From positions 1 to 64,000 of the forward strand of contig NZ_FPCG01000001.1 of the NCBI RefSeq assembly GCF_900116905.1: a DNA stretch of 64,000 nucleotides, in the 5' to 3' direction. Both the position numbers and the translations under genes were made by a program. Positions within the stretch are counted from its first letter, which is position 1. The number at the start of each line of letters is the position of its first letter. The notes under the pieces are model-generated. The model had not been told where the DNA came from. It saw only the letters and a program-made list of their open reading frames with translations, and ran no database searches. Origin of the DNA: Micrococcus terreus. Its GTDB lineage: Bacteria; Actinomycetota; Actinomycetes; Actinomycetales; Micrococcaceae. Below, one piece after another: positions 50,007 to 58,039 of this stretch.

Positions 50007-52040
50007 ATGGACTCCAGCCGCACCAGCCCGCTTGATCCGCACACCACCCCTCACGCAGCGCAGCCCCCGCACCCGCGGCGTTCGCACGTGAGCACGGCGG
50101 TGCCCACCCTGTACTCCGAGCAGGTGGCCCAGACCGTGGTGGAGGCTCTGGTGGACGGCGGCGTGCGGGAGGCGGTCATCGCCCCTGGTTCCCGCTCCGC
50201 ACCGCTGGTGTACGCGTTGGCCCAGGCCGAACGTGCCGGGCGGCTGCGCCTGCACGTGCGGATCGACGAGCGCTCCGCCGCCTTCACCGCGCTGGGACTG
50301 GCCCTGGCCTCGGGCCGGCCGGCCGTCGTCGTGACCACGTCCGGGACTGCGGTGGGCAACCTGCTGCCGGCTGTGATGGAAGCCGACCACGCGGGGGTGC
50401 AGCTGGTGGCGCTCACCGCGGACCGGCCGGACGAGCTGCAGGGCACCGGGGCCAACCAGACCACCGCACAGGACGGGATCTTCCCGCTGCACGTGCGCTT
50501 CAACCAGACCCTCTCCGGGGACCGGGTGCTGCCCGAGGACTCTGAGCCGCTGCCGGAGTGGCTGGCCGCCGAGACCGCTGAGCTGCACGGCTCCGAGGCC
50601 GACCCGGTCCGCGAGGCTGAGCGCGAGCACACCGAGCTGATCCGCGCCACCGTCTCCCGCGCGCTGCTGGCCGCCCAGGGGTTCGACACCGAGGACGTGG
50701 AGGGCTTCGCCGGGGTGCCCGGCGTGGCCGTGCGTGAGTCCGCGCCGGGCCCGGTGCACCTGAACATCCGCTTCCGTGACCCGCTGGTGCCCCGTGAGGA
50801 CGCACCAGCAGCGGTGGAGACCCCTGGCCTTCCCGACGTCGGCCCGGTCACCTCCTCGCTCGAGCTTGCCCTGGGCGGCGGGTCCGGTGCCGGTGCGGAG
50901 AGCGCCGAGCGGATGGCCGGACGGCTGACCGAACAGCTGGACATCGACGTCAGCGGACTCTCCGAGCTGCGCACGGTGGTGGTGGCCGGACACGGCGCCG
51001 GCCCGGTGGCCGCCGCCTTCGCCACCGCCCTGGGGCTGCCGCTGTTCGCCGAGCCCAGCTCCAACGCCCGCTTCGGCTCCAACGCCGTGGGGGCCTACCC
51101 ACTGCTGCTGGGCTCGGCAGGCGGCCTGGGCGAGGACTCGCTGGACCTGGCCGCCCAGATCGAGCAGGTCATCCTGTTCGGCCGTCCCACCCTGACCCGG
51201 CAGATCGCCGCGCTGCTGAACCGCGAAGACCTGCACACCGCGTTCTACCAGCCCGAGCCGGTGGCTTGGTTCGAGCCGGGCAGCCGCCGGGAACGCCCGG
51301 TGGAGGACCTGGACGAGCTGGCCGTGGTGGCCGGCCGGGGACCTGCAGGATGGCTGACGCGCTGGCAGCAGGCCGGGGTCAGGGCCCAGGCGGCCGTGGA
51401 GGATGCCCTCGCCACTCGGCATGACGTCGTCGGGCATCCCGGGGCCATGCGCACCGGACAGCTGGTGGCCTCCACCGTGCGCGGGCCGCTGGTGCTGGGC
51501 TCGTCCTCGGTGATCCGGGACGTGGACCTGTCCTGGCGCCCGCCCGCGCAGGCCCAGTCCGTGGTGTTCGCCAATCGCGGCCTGGCCGGGATCGACGGCA
51601 CCGTCTCCACCGCCGCCGGGATCGCCCTGGCCACGGGGGAGCGGACGGTGGTGCTGTGCGGGGACCTGACCCTGCTGCATGACACCAACGGCCTGCTGCT
51701 GGGGCCAGATGAGGCCGAGCCAAATCTGGACATCGTGGTGGTCAACGACACCGGCGGGGCAATCTTCGCCGGACTGGAGCATGGCGAGGTAGCTCAGCGC
51801 GAGGGCATGGCCCCGGTGGTGGAGCGGTTCTTCGGCACACCGCACGGCGTGGACCTGGAGGCGCTGTGCCGGGCCCACGGTGTGGAGTGGATGGCCGTGG
51901 AGTCCGAGGAGGGTCTGGTCTCGGCGCTGGGCAGCCCGGTGCGCGGCCGGCGGATGCTCGAGCTGCGCTCAGACCGTGAGGCGCGTCCCGGGGTGCGCCG
52001 GTCGGTGACCGAGGCCGTCCGCGCCACGTTCGAGGACTGA
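50007..52040 (+). CDS. menD: 2-succinyl-5-enolpyruvyl-6-hydroxy-3-cyclohexene-1-carboxylate synthase MenD
   Basis: Thiamine diphosphate enzyme that adds the succinic semialdehyde unit from 2-oxoglutarate to isochorismate, the first committed menaquinone step. 677 residues, about 100 longer than most MenD, because of a disordered N-terminus and a poorly conserved segment at about 265-310. Clear marks are EAVIAPGSRSAPL, HVRIDERSAAFTALGLA, LTADRPDELQGTGANQT, and the ThDP-binding GDLTLLHDTNGLL ... VVVNDTGGAIF. The variable segment holds a motif variant (50830-50845). menF converges downstream. Confidence 0.94.
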   Translation: MDSSRTSPLDPHTTPHAAQPPHPRRSHVSTAVPTLYSEQVAQTVVEALVDGGVREAVIAPGSRSAPLVYALAQAERAGRLRLHVRIDERSAAFTALGLALASGRPAVVVTTSGTAVGNLLPAVMEADHAGVQLVALTADRPDELQGTGANQTTAQDGIFPLHVRFNQTLSGDRVLPEDSEPLPEWLAAETAELHGSEADPVREAEREHTELIRATVSRALLAAQGFDTEDVEGFAGVPGVAVRESAPGPVHLNIRFRDPLVPREDAPAAVETPGLPDVGPVTSSLELALGGGSGAGAESAERMAGRLTEQLDIDVSGLSELRTVVVAGHGAGPVAAAFATALGLPLFAEPSSNARFGSNAVGAYPLLLGSAGGLGEDSLDLAAQIEQVILFGRPTLTRQIAALLNREDLHTAFYQPEPVAWFEPGSRRERPVEDLDELAVVAGRGPAGWLTRWQQAGVRAQAAVEDALATRHDVVGHPGAMRTGQLVASTVRGPLVLGSSSVIRDVDLSWRPPAQAQSVVFANRGLAGIDGTVSTAAGIALATGERTVVLCGDLTLLHDTNGLLLGPDEAEPNLDIVVVNDTGGAIFAGLEHGEVAQREGMAPVVERFFGTPHGVDLEALCRAHGVEWMAVESEEGLVSALGSPVRGRRMLELRSDREARPGVRRSVTEAVRATFED

Positions 52041-52067
52041 GCACTCAGCCCCTTCGTCGTCGTCTCT

Positions 52068-52104
52068 GCGACGTGTCGTACCGGCAGTCGGTACGCCATG
52101 TCGC
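52068..52104. terminator. Bidirectional terminator between menD and menF
   Basis: Sixteen-base arms (52068-52083 and 52089-52104) pair at 14 positions around a five-base loop, between converging genes. Confidence 0.7.
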
Positions 52105-52165
52105 AACGCAGACGCAGATCCAGTTCGGGTGGGTCGCGTGGGTCGCCAGGAACCCTGGCGCCGCC

Positions 52166-53641
52166 TCAGTCGCGCAGGCCGAGCGCCTGGAGCATGGGGC
52201 GCATCTTGGCGCTGGTCTCGGCCAGCTCGGCCTCGGGATCGGAGGCGGCCACCACGCCGCAGCCCGCGTAGAGCCGCACGGTGTGCTCATCCTCCACCAC
52301 GGCCCCCCGCAGGGCGATTCCGAACTCCCCGTTCCCGGCAGCGTCCATCCACCCCACCGGCCCGGCGTACAGGCCACGGTCCATGCCGCGTTCGGTGTGC
52401 TCGAGCTGACGGATCAGCGCCGCCGCCTCGTCCCGGGGCGTCCCGCAGACCGCCGCCGTCGGGTGCAGCACCTGGGCCAGGTCCAGGGCGCTGGCCCGGC
52501 GGCCACCCTCCGTGGAACGGGCCAGCTGTGCGGTCACGTCCGAGGCCAGGTGCCACACATTGGGCAGCTCCAGCACGAACGGCTCCTGGTGCGCATCCAG
52601 GCTCTGCGTCAGCGGTCCCAGCCGTTCGGTCAGGGAGTCGATGGCCAGCTGGTGCTCATGGCGCTGCTTCTCGTCTTCGAAGAGCATCCGCGTGGCGAAG
52701 GCCGTGCCGTCTGAGCCGCGCGGGGCGCCGGAGCGGTCCAGCGTCCCGGCCAGCACGCGCGCCCGCGCCTGTCCCCGCTCGACCTTGATCAGCATCTCCG
52801 GGGTGGCCCCGATCAGCCCGTCCACCGAATACGTCCAGCAGTCGGCGTAGCGGGTGGTCAGCTCGCCCAGCACGCCCGGCACATCCACGGGGTCAGCGGT
52901 CTTCACGACGGCGTCGCGCGCCACGACCAGTTTGGTGAGCCTCCCAGCGCGGATGGCCTCCACGCCGGCGGCCACGGCGCTCAGGTACCCCTCCCGGTCC
53001 AGCACACCCTGGGTGAGCGTGGCATCCGGGGAGGTCCGCGCGTCCGGCCCCGCGATCTGCGCCGCGCTGGCAGGACCAGTACCGGGGGAGCCCAGCAGCT
53101 CGGCCAGCCGCTGCTCCGCGCCCTCGGCATCCGGCCGCCAGCCCTGCGCAGCTCGTGCGCGGTGCTCGGGGGCGTCCAGGTCCACCTGCCAGGTCAGCCA
53201 GGCATGCCCGTCCACGGCACTGACCACGATCTCCGGCACCCGCACCACGGAGGGGACCGGACTGGCGTCGTCGAAGGCGAAGGCCGCGAACGCGATCGGT
53301 GCCGTGGCCGCGGAGGGCACCGGGCCGTCGTCGTGGTGGAGGGTGTGGGGCGGGATCACCGGGATGGTGCCGGTCAGAGCGGGGGTGCCGGGCAGCTCAG
53401 TGCCGGCGGCACCGTTGACAGCGTCCTCCCACCACTGGCGGGCGGCGTCGAAGCGCTCCGGGCCGGTGGCGTGGAAGCGGGCGGCGGTGCCCAGACCGAC
53501 CATGCCGTTGCCGAAGCGGATCCAGGCGCACTCGTCGCCGGTGCGCAGCAGCTCCGCCAGGGTGTTCTCACCGGACAGGGGCCGGGCACAGGTGACGGAC
53601 GCCAGCCGCGGTGCCGACGTCCGATGGTCAGGGTTGTTCAT
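52166..53641 (-). CDS. menF: Isochorismate synthase MenF
   Basis: Chorismate-binding enzyme that isomerises chorismate to isochorismate, the substrate of MenD. 491 residues. The C-terminal catalytic domain has KLVVARDAVVKT, SVDGLIGATPEMLIKVE, LAGTLDRSGAPRG, and HPTAAVCGTPRDEA with the conserved TAAVCG, ending in YAGPVGWMDAAGNGEFGIALRGA, all diagnostic. A TAGGCT box (53651-53656 on the minus strand) ends 9 bases before the ATG. Divergent from the menaquinone reductase gene, so the two share a 36-base control region. Confidence 0.93.
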   Translation of the reverse strand: MNNPDHRTSAPRLASVTCARPLSGENTLAELLRTGDECAWIRFGNGMVGLGTAARFHATGPERFDAARQWWEDAVNGAAGTELPGTPALTGTIPVIPPHTLHHDDGPVPSAATAPIAFAAFAFDDASPVPSVVRVPEIVVSAVDGHAWLTWQVDLDAPEHRARAAQGWRPDAEGAEQRLAELLGSPGTGPASAAQIAGPDARTSPDATLTQGVLDREGYLSAVAAGVEAIRAGRLTKLVVARDAVVKTADPVDVPGVLGELTTRYADCWTYSVDGLIGATPEMLIKVERGQARARVLAGTLDRSGAPRGSDGTAFATRMLFEDEKQRHEHQLAIDSLTERLGPLTQSLDAHQEPFVLELPNVWHLASDVTAQLARSTEGGRRASALDLAQVLHPTAAVCGTPRDEAAALIRQLEHTERGMDRGLYAGPVGWMDAAGNGEFGIALRGAVVEDEHTVRLYAGCGVVAASDPEAELAETSAKMRPMLQALGLRD

Positions 53642-53650
53642 GACCGTGCC

Positions 53651-53656
53651 AGCCTA
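53651..53656 (-). promoter_or_regulatory. -10 box TAGGCT of menF
   Basis: Minus strand, nine bases before the ATG at 53641, so the mRNA would have no leader or one of a few bases. Confidence 0.5.
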
Positions 53657-53665
53657 CCGGTCTGG

Positions 53666-53671
53666 GAGAAT
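53666..53671 (+). promoter_or_regulatory. Leaderless -10 box GAGAAT of the menaquinone reductase gene
   Basis: Six bases before the GTG at 53678. A weaker hexamer than the TANNNT boxes elsewhere. Confidence 0.4.
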
Positions 53672-53677
53672 GGGGCC

Positions 53678-55090
53678 GTGCCCACCCCGAACCCCGCCTC
53701 CGCGTCTGCCCCGAACCCGTCCCCCTCCCGTCCGCCCCGCACCGCCCAGGTGCTGATCGCCGGGGGCGGCCCCGCCGGTGCCACGGCTGCATTCCATCTG
53801 GCCCGGGCCGGGGTGGAGGTCACGGTGCTGGAGAAGACCGCCTACCCGCGGGAGAAGGTGTGCGGGGACGGACTGACGCCGCAGGCGGTGCGTGAGCTGC
53901 AGCTGATGGGCCTGCCGCACAGCGCCGAGGAGGGCTGGCGGCACATCAAGGGGCTGCGCCTGGTGGCCGGGGAGCGTGCGGTGGAGGTGCCGTGGCCGCA
54001 GACCGAGACCTGGCCGGACTACGCCCTGGTCCGCACCCGGCATGACTTCGACCAGCTGCTGGCCGAGCATGCCCGCGCCGCCGGGGCCACCATCCTGGAA
54101 CGCCACTCCGTCACCACCGTCCTGAAGGACGAGGCTGGCACGGTGACGGGTCTGCGGGCGGAGCTGCTGGACCCGCGCGGCCGCAAGACCGGCGAGTTCC
54201 AGGACTTCACGGCACCCGTGGTGATCGCCGCGGACGGCAACTCCACGCGCACCGCCGTCTCGGCCGGGCTGCACCGCCGTGAGGACCGGGTGATGGGAGT
54301 GGCCGTGCGCGCCTACTACGAGTCCCCGCGCCACACCGACGACTGGATGGAGTCCTGGCTGCGCCTGCCGGATGCGGACGGCAACCCGCTGCCCGGATAC
54401 GGCTGGCTCTTCCCCGTCGGAGACGGCACCGTGAACGTGGGCCTGGGCATCCTGGACACCTCCCCGCAGTTCGGCAAGCTGGACTACCGCGGCATCCTCA
54501 AGGACTGGTCCAGCGCACTGACACCCACGTGGGGCCTCTCCGAGGACACCCGGACCTCCAAGATCCTGGGCGCTGCCCTGCCCATGGGCTTCAACCGCAC
54601 CCCGCAGTACCAGCCGGGCCTGCTGCTCGTGGGCGACTCGGCCGGCATGGTCTCCCCGTTCAACGGTGAGGGGATCTCCTTCGGCATGGAGGCCGCCCGG
54701 CTGGCGGCCGACCTGGTGGTCACCGCACTGCAGCGCCCGACGGCGGCCGGCCGGGAGGCGGTCCTCTCCCGGTATCCGGTGCTCACCCAGCAGACCTGGG
54801 GCGGGCACTTCGCGCTGGGACGGCACTTCGCCCAGCTGATCGGGCACCCGAAGGTGCTGGAGGCGGCACTGGCGGTGGGGCTGCGCACCCCGGCGCTGCT
54901 GCGTCCGGTGGTGCAGGTGATGGCCAACCTGGTGGACCGTCCCGGGGATTCCCTGGTGGATCGGACGGTCCGCCTGCTGGAGCGGGCCGTCCCGGCGGCC
55001 ACCACCCAGACCGTGCTGCCTCTGGAGTCTCCCGTCACACCGGGCTCGGCGCCGGGCGGGCCCGTCCAGTCGGCACCGAAGATTCGTTAG
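53678..55090 (+). CDS. menJ: Geranylgeranyl reductase-family flavoprotein, likely menaquinone reductase MenJ
   Basis: FAD enzyme that hydrogenates a double bond in the prenyl tail; in mycobacteria MenJ makes MK-9(II-H2). 470 residues. The FAD motif GGGPAG is at 29-34 after a disordered N-terminus, then VCGDGLTPQAVRELQLMG (the PxxYxWxFP-region equivalent is GYGWLFPVGDGTVNVGLG), and LLVGDSAGMVSPFNGEGISFGMEA for the second FAD contact. Placed between menF and a polyprenyl synthase gene, which fits quinone-tail work. The GTG is chosen by context; the frame is open upstream antisense to menF. Confidence 0.88.
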   Translation: MPTPNPASASAPNPSPSRPPRTAQVLIAGGGPAGATAAFHLARAGVEVTVLEKTAYPREKVCGDGLTPQAVRELQLMGLPHSAEEGWRHIKGLRLVAGERAVEVPWPQTETWPDYALVRTRHDFDQLLAEHARAAGATILERHSVTTVLKDEAGTVTGLRAELLDPRGRKTGEFQDFTAPVVIAADGNSTRTAVSAGLHRREDRVMGVAVRAYYESPRHTDDWMESWLRLPDADGNPLPGYGWLFPVGDGTVNVGLGILDTSPQFGKLDYRGILKDWSSALTPTWGLSEDTRTSKILGAALPMGFNRTPQYQPGLLLVGDSAGMVSPFNGEGISFGMEAARLAADLVVTALQRPTAAGREAVLSRYPVLTQQTWGGHFALGRHFAQLIGHPKVLEAALAVGLRTPALLRPVVQVMANLVDRPGDSLVDRTVRLLERAVPAATTQTVLPLESPVTPGSAPGGPVQSAPKIR

Positions 55091-55093
55091 GCT
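55088..55093 (+). promoter_or_regulatory. Leaderless -10 box TAGGCT of the polyprenyl synthase gene
   Basis: Six bases before the GTG at 55100. It overlaps the last codon and stop of menJ, so the gene can be transcribed separately from menJ. Confidence 0.55.
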
Positions 55094-55099
55094 GGTGCG

Positions 55100-56206
55100 G
55101 TGACTTCCCATGACTCGGGCCATGCGGCCGACCCTGCCGTGGCCAGCCCTGCCCTGGCCGGGATCACCCTGCCCGCCGGGTTCGAGGGCCTGACCGAGCA
55201 CCCTCGGCTGCTGGATGTGGTGGTCGAGGCCCTGGACGCGGTCGAGGCCGAGCTCTCCGAGGCGGTCTCACACGCCGATGAACTGGCTGACACCACCAGC
55301 CGCCACCTGCTGGAGGCCGGGGGCAAACGCATCCGCCCGCTGCTGACCATCCTGGCCTCCCTCTTGGGGGACCCTGAGGTGGCCTCGGGGCAGGTCGGTG
55401 AGGTGGGGGAGCAGACCCGCCGGGCTGCCGTCGTGATGGAACTCACCCATCTGGCCACTCTCTATCACGACGATGTGATGGATGAGGCCCCCGTGCGCCG
55501 CGGCGCTCCCACCGCCCACCGGATGTGGGGCAACTCGGTGGCGATCCTGGCCGGGGACCTCGTGTTCGCCCGCGCCTCACAGTTGATGGCCACCCTGGGT
55601 CCGGAGGCGGTGCGCATCCAGGCGGACACCTTCGAGCGCCTGGTGCTGGGACAGCTGCGGGAGACCGTGGGTCCGGCCGATGGGGTGGACGAGCTGGAGC
55701 ACTACCTGGATGTGCTGGCGGGCAAGACCGGTTCGCTGATCGCCGCCGCCGGGCACCTGGGCGCGTTCTTCGGCGGCTCGGACCCGCAGGCGGTGGCGGT
55801 GCTGGCGGACTACGGCGAGAAGGTGGGACTGGCCTTCCAGCTCGCCGATGACGTGATCGACCTGACCAGCGCCTCTGAGACCTCGGGCAAAGTGCCGGGC
55901 ACGGACCTGAAGGAGCGGGTGCCCACACTTCCGGTGCTGCTGCTGCGGCGGGCCGCCCTGCAGGACGGGCCCGACGGCGAGGCCGCACGCTCTGCCGTGG
56001 AGCTGATCGACGGGCCGCTGGACACCGACGAGCAGCTGGCGGCGGCCGTGCAGGCGGTGGCCTCGCACCCGGTGATCGACGAGGCGTGGACCATCACCCG
56101 TGGCTGGGCTGAGGATGCCCGCGCGGCGCTGGCCCCGTTGCCGGACTCCCCGGTGAAGGTCGCCCTGGAGGCGTTCGCCGACTACGTGGTCTCCCGCCGC
56201 GCCTGA
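55100..56206 (+). CDS. Polyprenyl diphosphate synthase (menaquinone side chain)
   Basis: 368 residues of the trans-isoprenyl diphosphate synthase family. First aspartate-rich motif DDVMD at 124-128 followed by EAPVRRG, second motif in FQLADDVIDLTS, and the substrate stretch LEAGGKRIRP near 71-80. The small residues just before the first motif (HLATLY) suggest a long product such as C35-C45, hence the menaquinone tail. It lies 9 bases after menJ. Downstream is an inverted repeat CGGTCAC/GTGACCG (56234-56261), possibly a weak terminator. Confidence 0.92.
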   Translation: MTSHDSGHAADPAVASPALAGITLPAGFEGLTEHPRLLDVVVEALDAVEAELSEAVSHADELADTTSRHLLEAGGKRIRPLLTILASLLGDPEVASGQVGEVGEQTRRAAVVMELTHLATLYHDDVMDEAPVRRGAPTAHRMWGNSVAILAGDLVFARASQLMATLGPEAVRIQADTFERLVLGQLRETVGPADGVDELEHYLDVLAGKTGSLIAAAGHLGAFFGGSDPQAVAVLADYGEKVGLAFQLADDVIDLTSASETSGKVPGTDLKERVPTLPVLLLRRAALQDGPDGEAARSAVELIDGPLDTDEQLAAAVQAVASHPVIDEAWTITRGWAEDARAALAPLPDSPVKVALEAFADYVVSRRA

Positions 56207-56345
56207 CCCTGCGGTCCTGCGGACGCCGGCCACCGGTCACGGCAGGGCCACGGAGTGACCGTTCGGCATAATCCCAGGTCACAGTTGAGACTCGATGTCC
56301 GTGGAGGCTGTTCCGCACCATCGGGTCGGGGGCAGGCTGCTCCTC

Positions 56346-56897
56346 ATGACACACCGTTCCACGACCGCTGCAGCCGCAGTGCTGACCGCCCTGGGCCTGT
56401 CCCTGGGCGCCTGTGCGGCACCGGGATCGGGGGGGTCCGTGTCCGCGGTGTCCTCGGTGCAGGCATCCGTCGAACAGCAGCCTGGCCCTGAGGGTTCCAG
56501 TGGGGCTCCGGACGCGGTGGCCGCCGATGAGTCCGAGCTGATGGGCAACTACGCCCTGCTGGAGCTGACCGCGCGCGGTCGGCCCGTGGAGATCCCTCAG
56601 GACCTGAACGTCACCGTGGTCACCGAGGTCAAGGACACCAGCTTCATCGACGTGACTGGCCTGTGCACCCGCGTGGACATCACCGCCGAGGACTGGTCCA
56701 CCTGGCCCACCGAGGCGGTCCTCTACACCCAGGAGGCCGAGCAGATCCCGGCCATCGGCTGCGCAGAGGATCTGGACGAGGCCGTCACGGCGGTGCGGAG
56801 CGTACTGACCGGGACGGTCACGGCCCAGCTCGCCGAGGACGGCACCACCATCACCCTCACCCAGGGCGAGCATCAGGCGGTGCTGGAACGGCGCTGA
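56346..56897 (+). CDS. Putative lipoprotein with META/HslJ-like domain
   Basis: 183 residues. Signal peptide with lipobox LGAC (Cys23), a Gly/Ser/Pro-rich spacer, then a beta-rich region LMGNYALLELTARGRPVEIP ... GLCTRVDI ... AIGCAEDLDE ... LTGTVTAQLAEDGTTITLTQ that resembles the META/HslJ domain, with two cysteines that could form a disulfide. The ATG at 56346 gives a proper lipoprotein signal; an ATG at 56295 would add 17 unlikely residues. Function unknown. It is followed by a strong terminator shared with the converging HIT gene. Confidence 0.75.
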   Translation: MTHRSTTAAAAVLTALGLSLGACAAPGSGGSVSAVSSVQASVEQQPGPEGSSGAPDAVAADESELMGNYALLELTARGRPVEIPQDLNVTVVTEVKDTSFIDVTGLCTRVDITAEDWSTWPTEAVLYTQEAEQIPAIGCAEDLDEAVTAVRSVLTGTVTAQLAEDGTTITLTQGEHQAVLERR

Positions 56898-56939
56898 CAG
56901 TGCTCCGGCCCAGTCCAGAACGGGGGGCCGGACCACTGT
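56897..56939. terminator. Bidirectional terminator between lipoprotein and HIT genes
   Basis: Stem TCCGGCCC / GGGCCGGA extended by ACAGTG / ACTGT with a short bulge. Confidence 0.7.
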
Positions 56940-56960
56940 CCGCGGCGGAGCCCGTCTGCT

Positions 56961-57485
56961 TCAGTCGCGCTCGCCGCTGCGTGCGGCCAGCACGTCCTGC
57001 AGTGCGGCGCGCAGCTCGCGGGCCTTGACCGCTCGGACCTCTGGATCCACGGGATGGCGCAGCTGGCGGTAGAGCATGTCGTCCGGCTACCTCGGGAAGA
57101 TGTGCAGGTGGTAGTGCCACACGTGCTGGTTGCCCGCCGGCTCGTTGTGCTGGCGGGTGGAGACGCCCTCGGGCGCCCAGGCAGCCTTCATCGCCACGGC
57201 CACGTGACGGGCCATCAGCGCGATCTTCTGCAGCACGGCGTCCGGCAGGTCGTAGAGCGTCTCATAGTGCCGGGCGGGGGAGATCATCGCGTGGCCCTCA
57301 TGCGGCCCGAAGCCGTCGCAGGCCATGAAGACGATCACGTCCTCGTCCTGGTGGACCAGATCCGTCAGCTCACACCGGTTCCCGGGATCGGACACATCAC
57401 CCTCCACCAGCCCGCAGAACGGGCACACATAGCCCTCGGGAGCGTGGGAGGGGAAGCTGGGGAAGGATGCTGACCCGTGGGGCAC
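56961..57485 (-). pseudogene. HIT-family hydrolase gene with in-frame amber codon
   Basis: Read from GTG 57485 (GAAGGG nine bases upstream, directly after the preceding stop). The first 132 residues contain CPFC at 21-24, DEDVIVFMACDGF, ISPARHYETLYDLP and the HIT motif HYHLHIF at 124-130, which hydrolyses nucleotidyl phosphoramidates or diphosphates. Immediately after HLHIFPR comes TAG (57089-57087), where relatives usually have tyrosine (FPRY). The frame then continues for 41 sense codons (PDDMLYRQLRHPVDPEVRAV and on to ARSGERD) before TGA at 56963-56961, with normal codon use. All catalytic residues precede the stop, so the short form might still be active. Confidence 0.75.
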
Positions 57486-57486
57486 C

Positions 57487-58035
57487 TCAGCGGCCCTTCC
57501 GGCGTCCGGGAGCGCCGCCGTCGGGAATCTGGCCTGCCGGGTCCTCGTCCTCGCCGAAGGTCCACTCCAGCAGGTCCAGGGTGAACTCGCTGAAGGTGCC
57601 TCCCTCGTTGGTCCACTCACCCTCGTCCGCGTCCGCACCGGTGGAACGGCGCCAGACCAGGGGGTCGGGCAGGGAGGCGTCCGAGACGGGCAGTCCCCAG
57701 ACGGTGGACTCCTTCGCGTCCTCCAGGAACATCAGGTAGCCGTCCCGGATCTCCAGCTCGTCCGCGTCCCAGAAGAAGTGCTCGTTCTCCAGCAGCTCCG
57801 GACAGCTGCCCAGGGCCAGGTGGAACTCGTACAGCGAGAGCGGAACCGGTGCGGTGCCGCCGTTCTCCTGTGCGGCGGGGGACTGGGCGAGCAGGGCGTC
57901 CAGCTCGTCGGCCGGGACGCCTTCTGCTGCGGTCCACGGGGTGTCCAGGTAGAGCGGGACCAGGTTCTGGAAGGACTCGAGGAACACGCGGGTGGGCTCA
58001 GCGGCGCCGGACCGGCGGGAGGTGCGAGGGGACAT
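57487..58035 (-). CDS. SUKH-like (SMI1/KNR4-type) protein, function unknown
   Basis: 182 residues, very acidic. The middle reads YEFHLALGSCPELLENEHFF, LEIRDGYLMFLEDAKESTVWG and FSEFTLDLLEW, a spacing like SUKH/SMI1-KNR4 proteins, which serve as immunity or scaffold proteins in bacteria; this is only a by-eye resemblance. The C-terminal tail QIPDGGAPGRRKGR contains a one-base variant of the recurrent motif (57514-57531). A leaderless -10 box lies 6 bases before the ATG, inside the last codons of pucR. The HIT gene follows at once and is probably co-transcribed. Confidence 0.6.
   Translation of the reverse strand: MSPRTSRRSGAAEPTRVFLESFQNLVPLYLDTPWTAAEGVPADELDALLAQSPAAQENGGTAPVPLSLYEFHLALGSCPELLENEHFFWDADELEIRDGYLMFLEDAKESTVWGLPVSDASLPDPLVWRRSTGADADEGEWTNEGGTFSEFTLDLLEWTFGEDEDPAGQIPDGGAPGRRKGR
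57514..57531 (-). repeat. Variant recurrent motif in the SUKH-like gene tail
   Basis: Minus-strand CAGATTCCCGACGGCGGC, one base different from the 18-base equivalent at 3798 and 9512. Confidence 0.5.
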
Positions 58036-58039
58036 GCCC

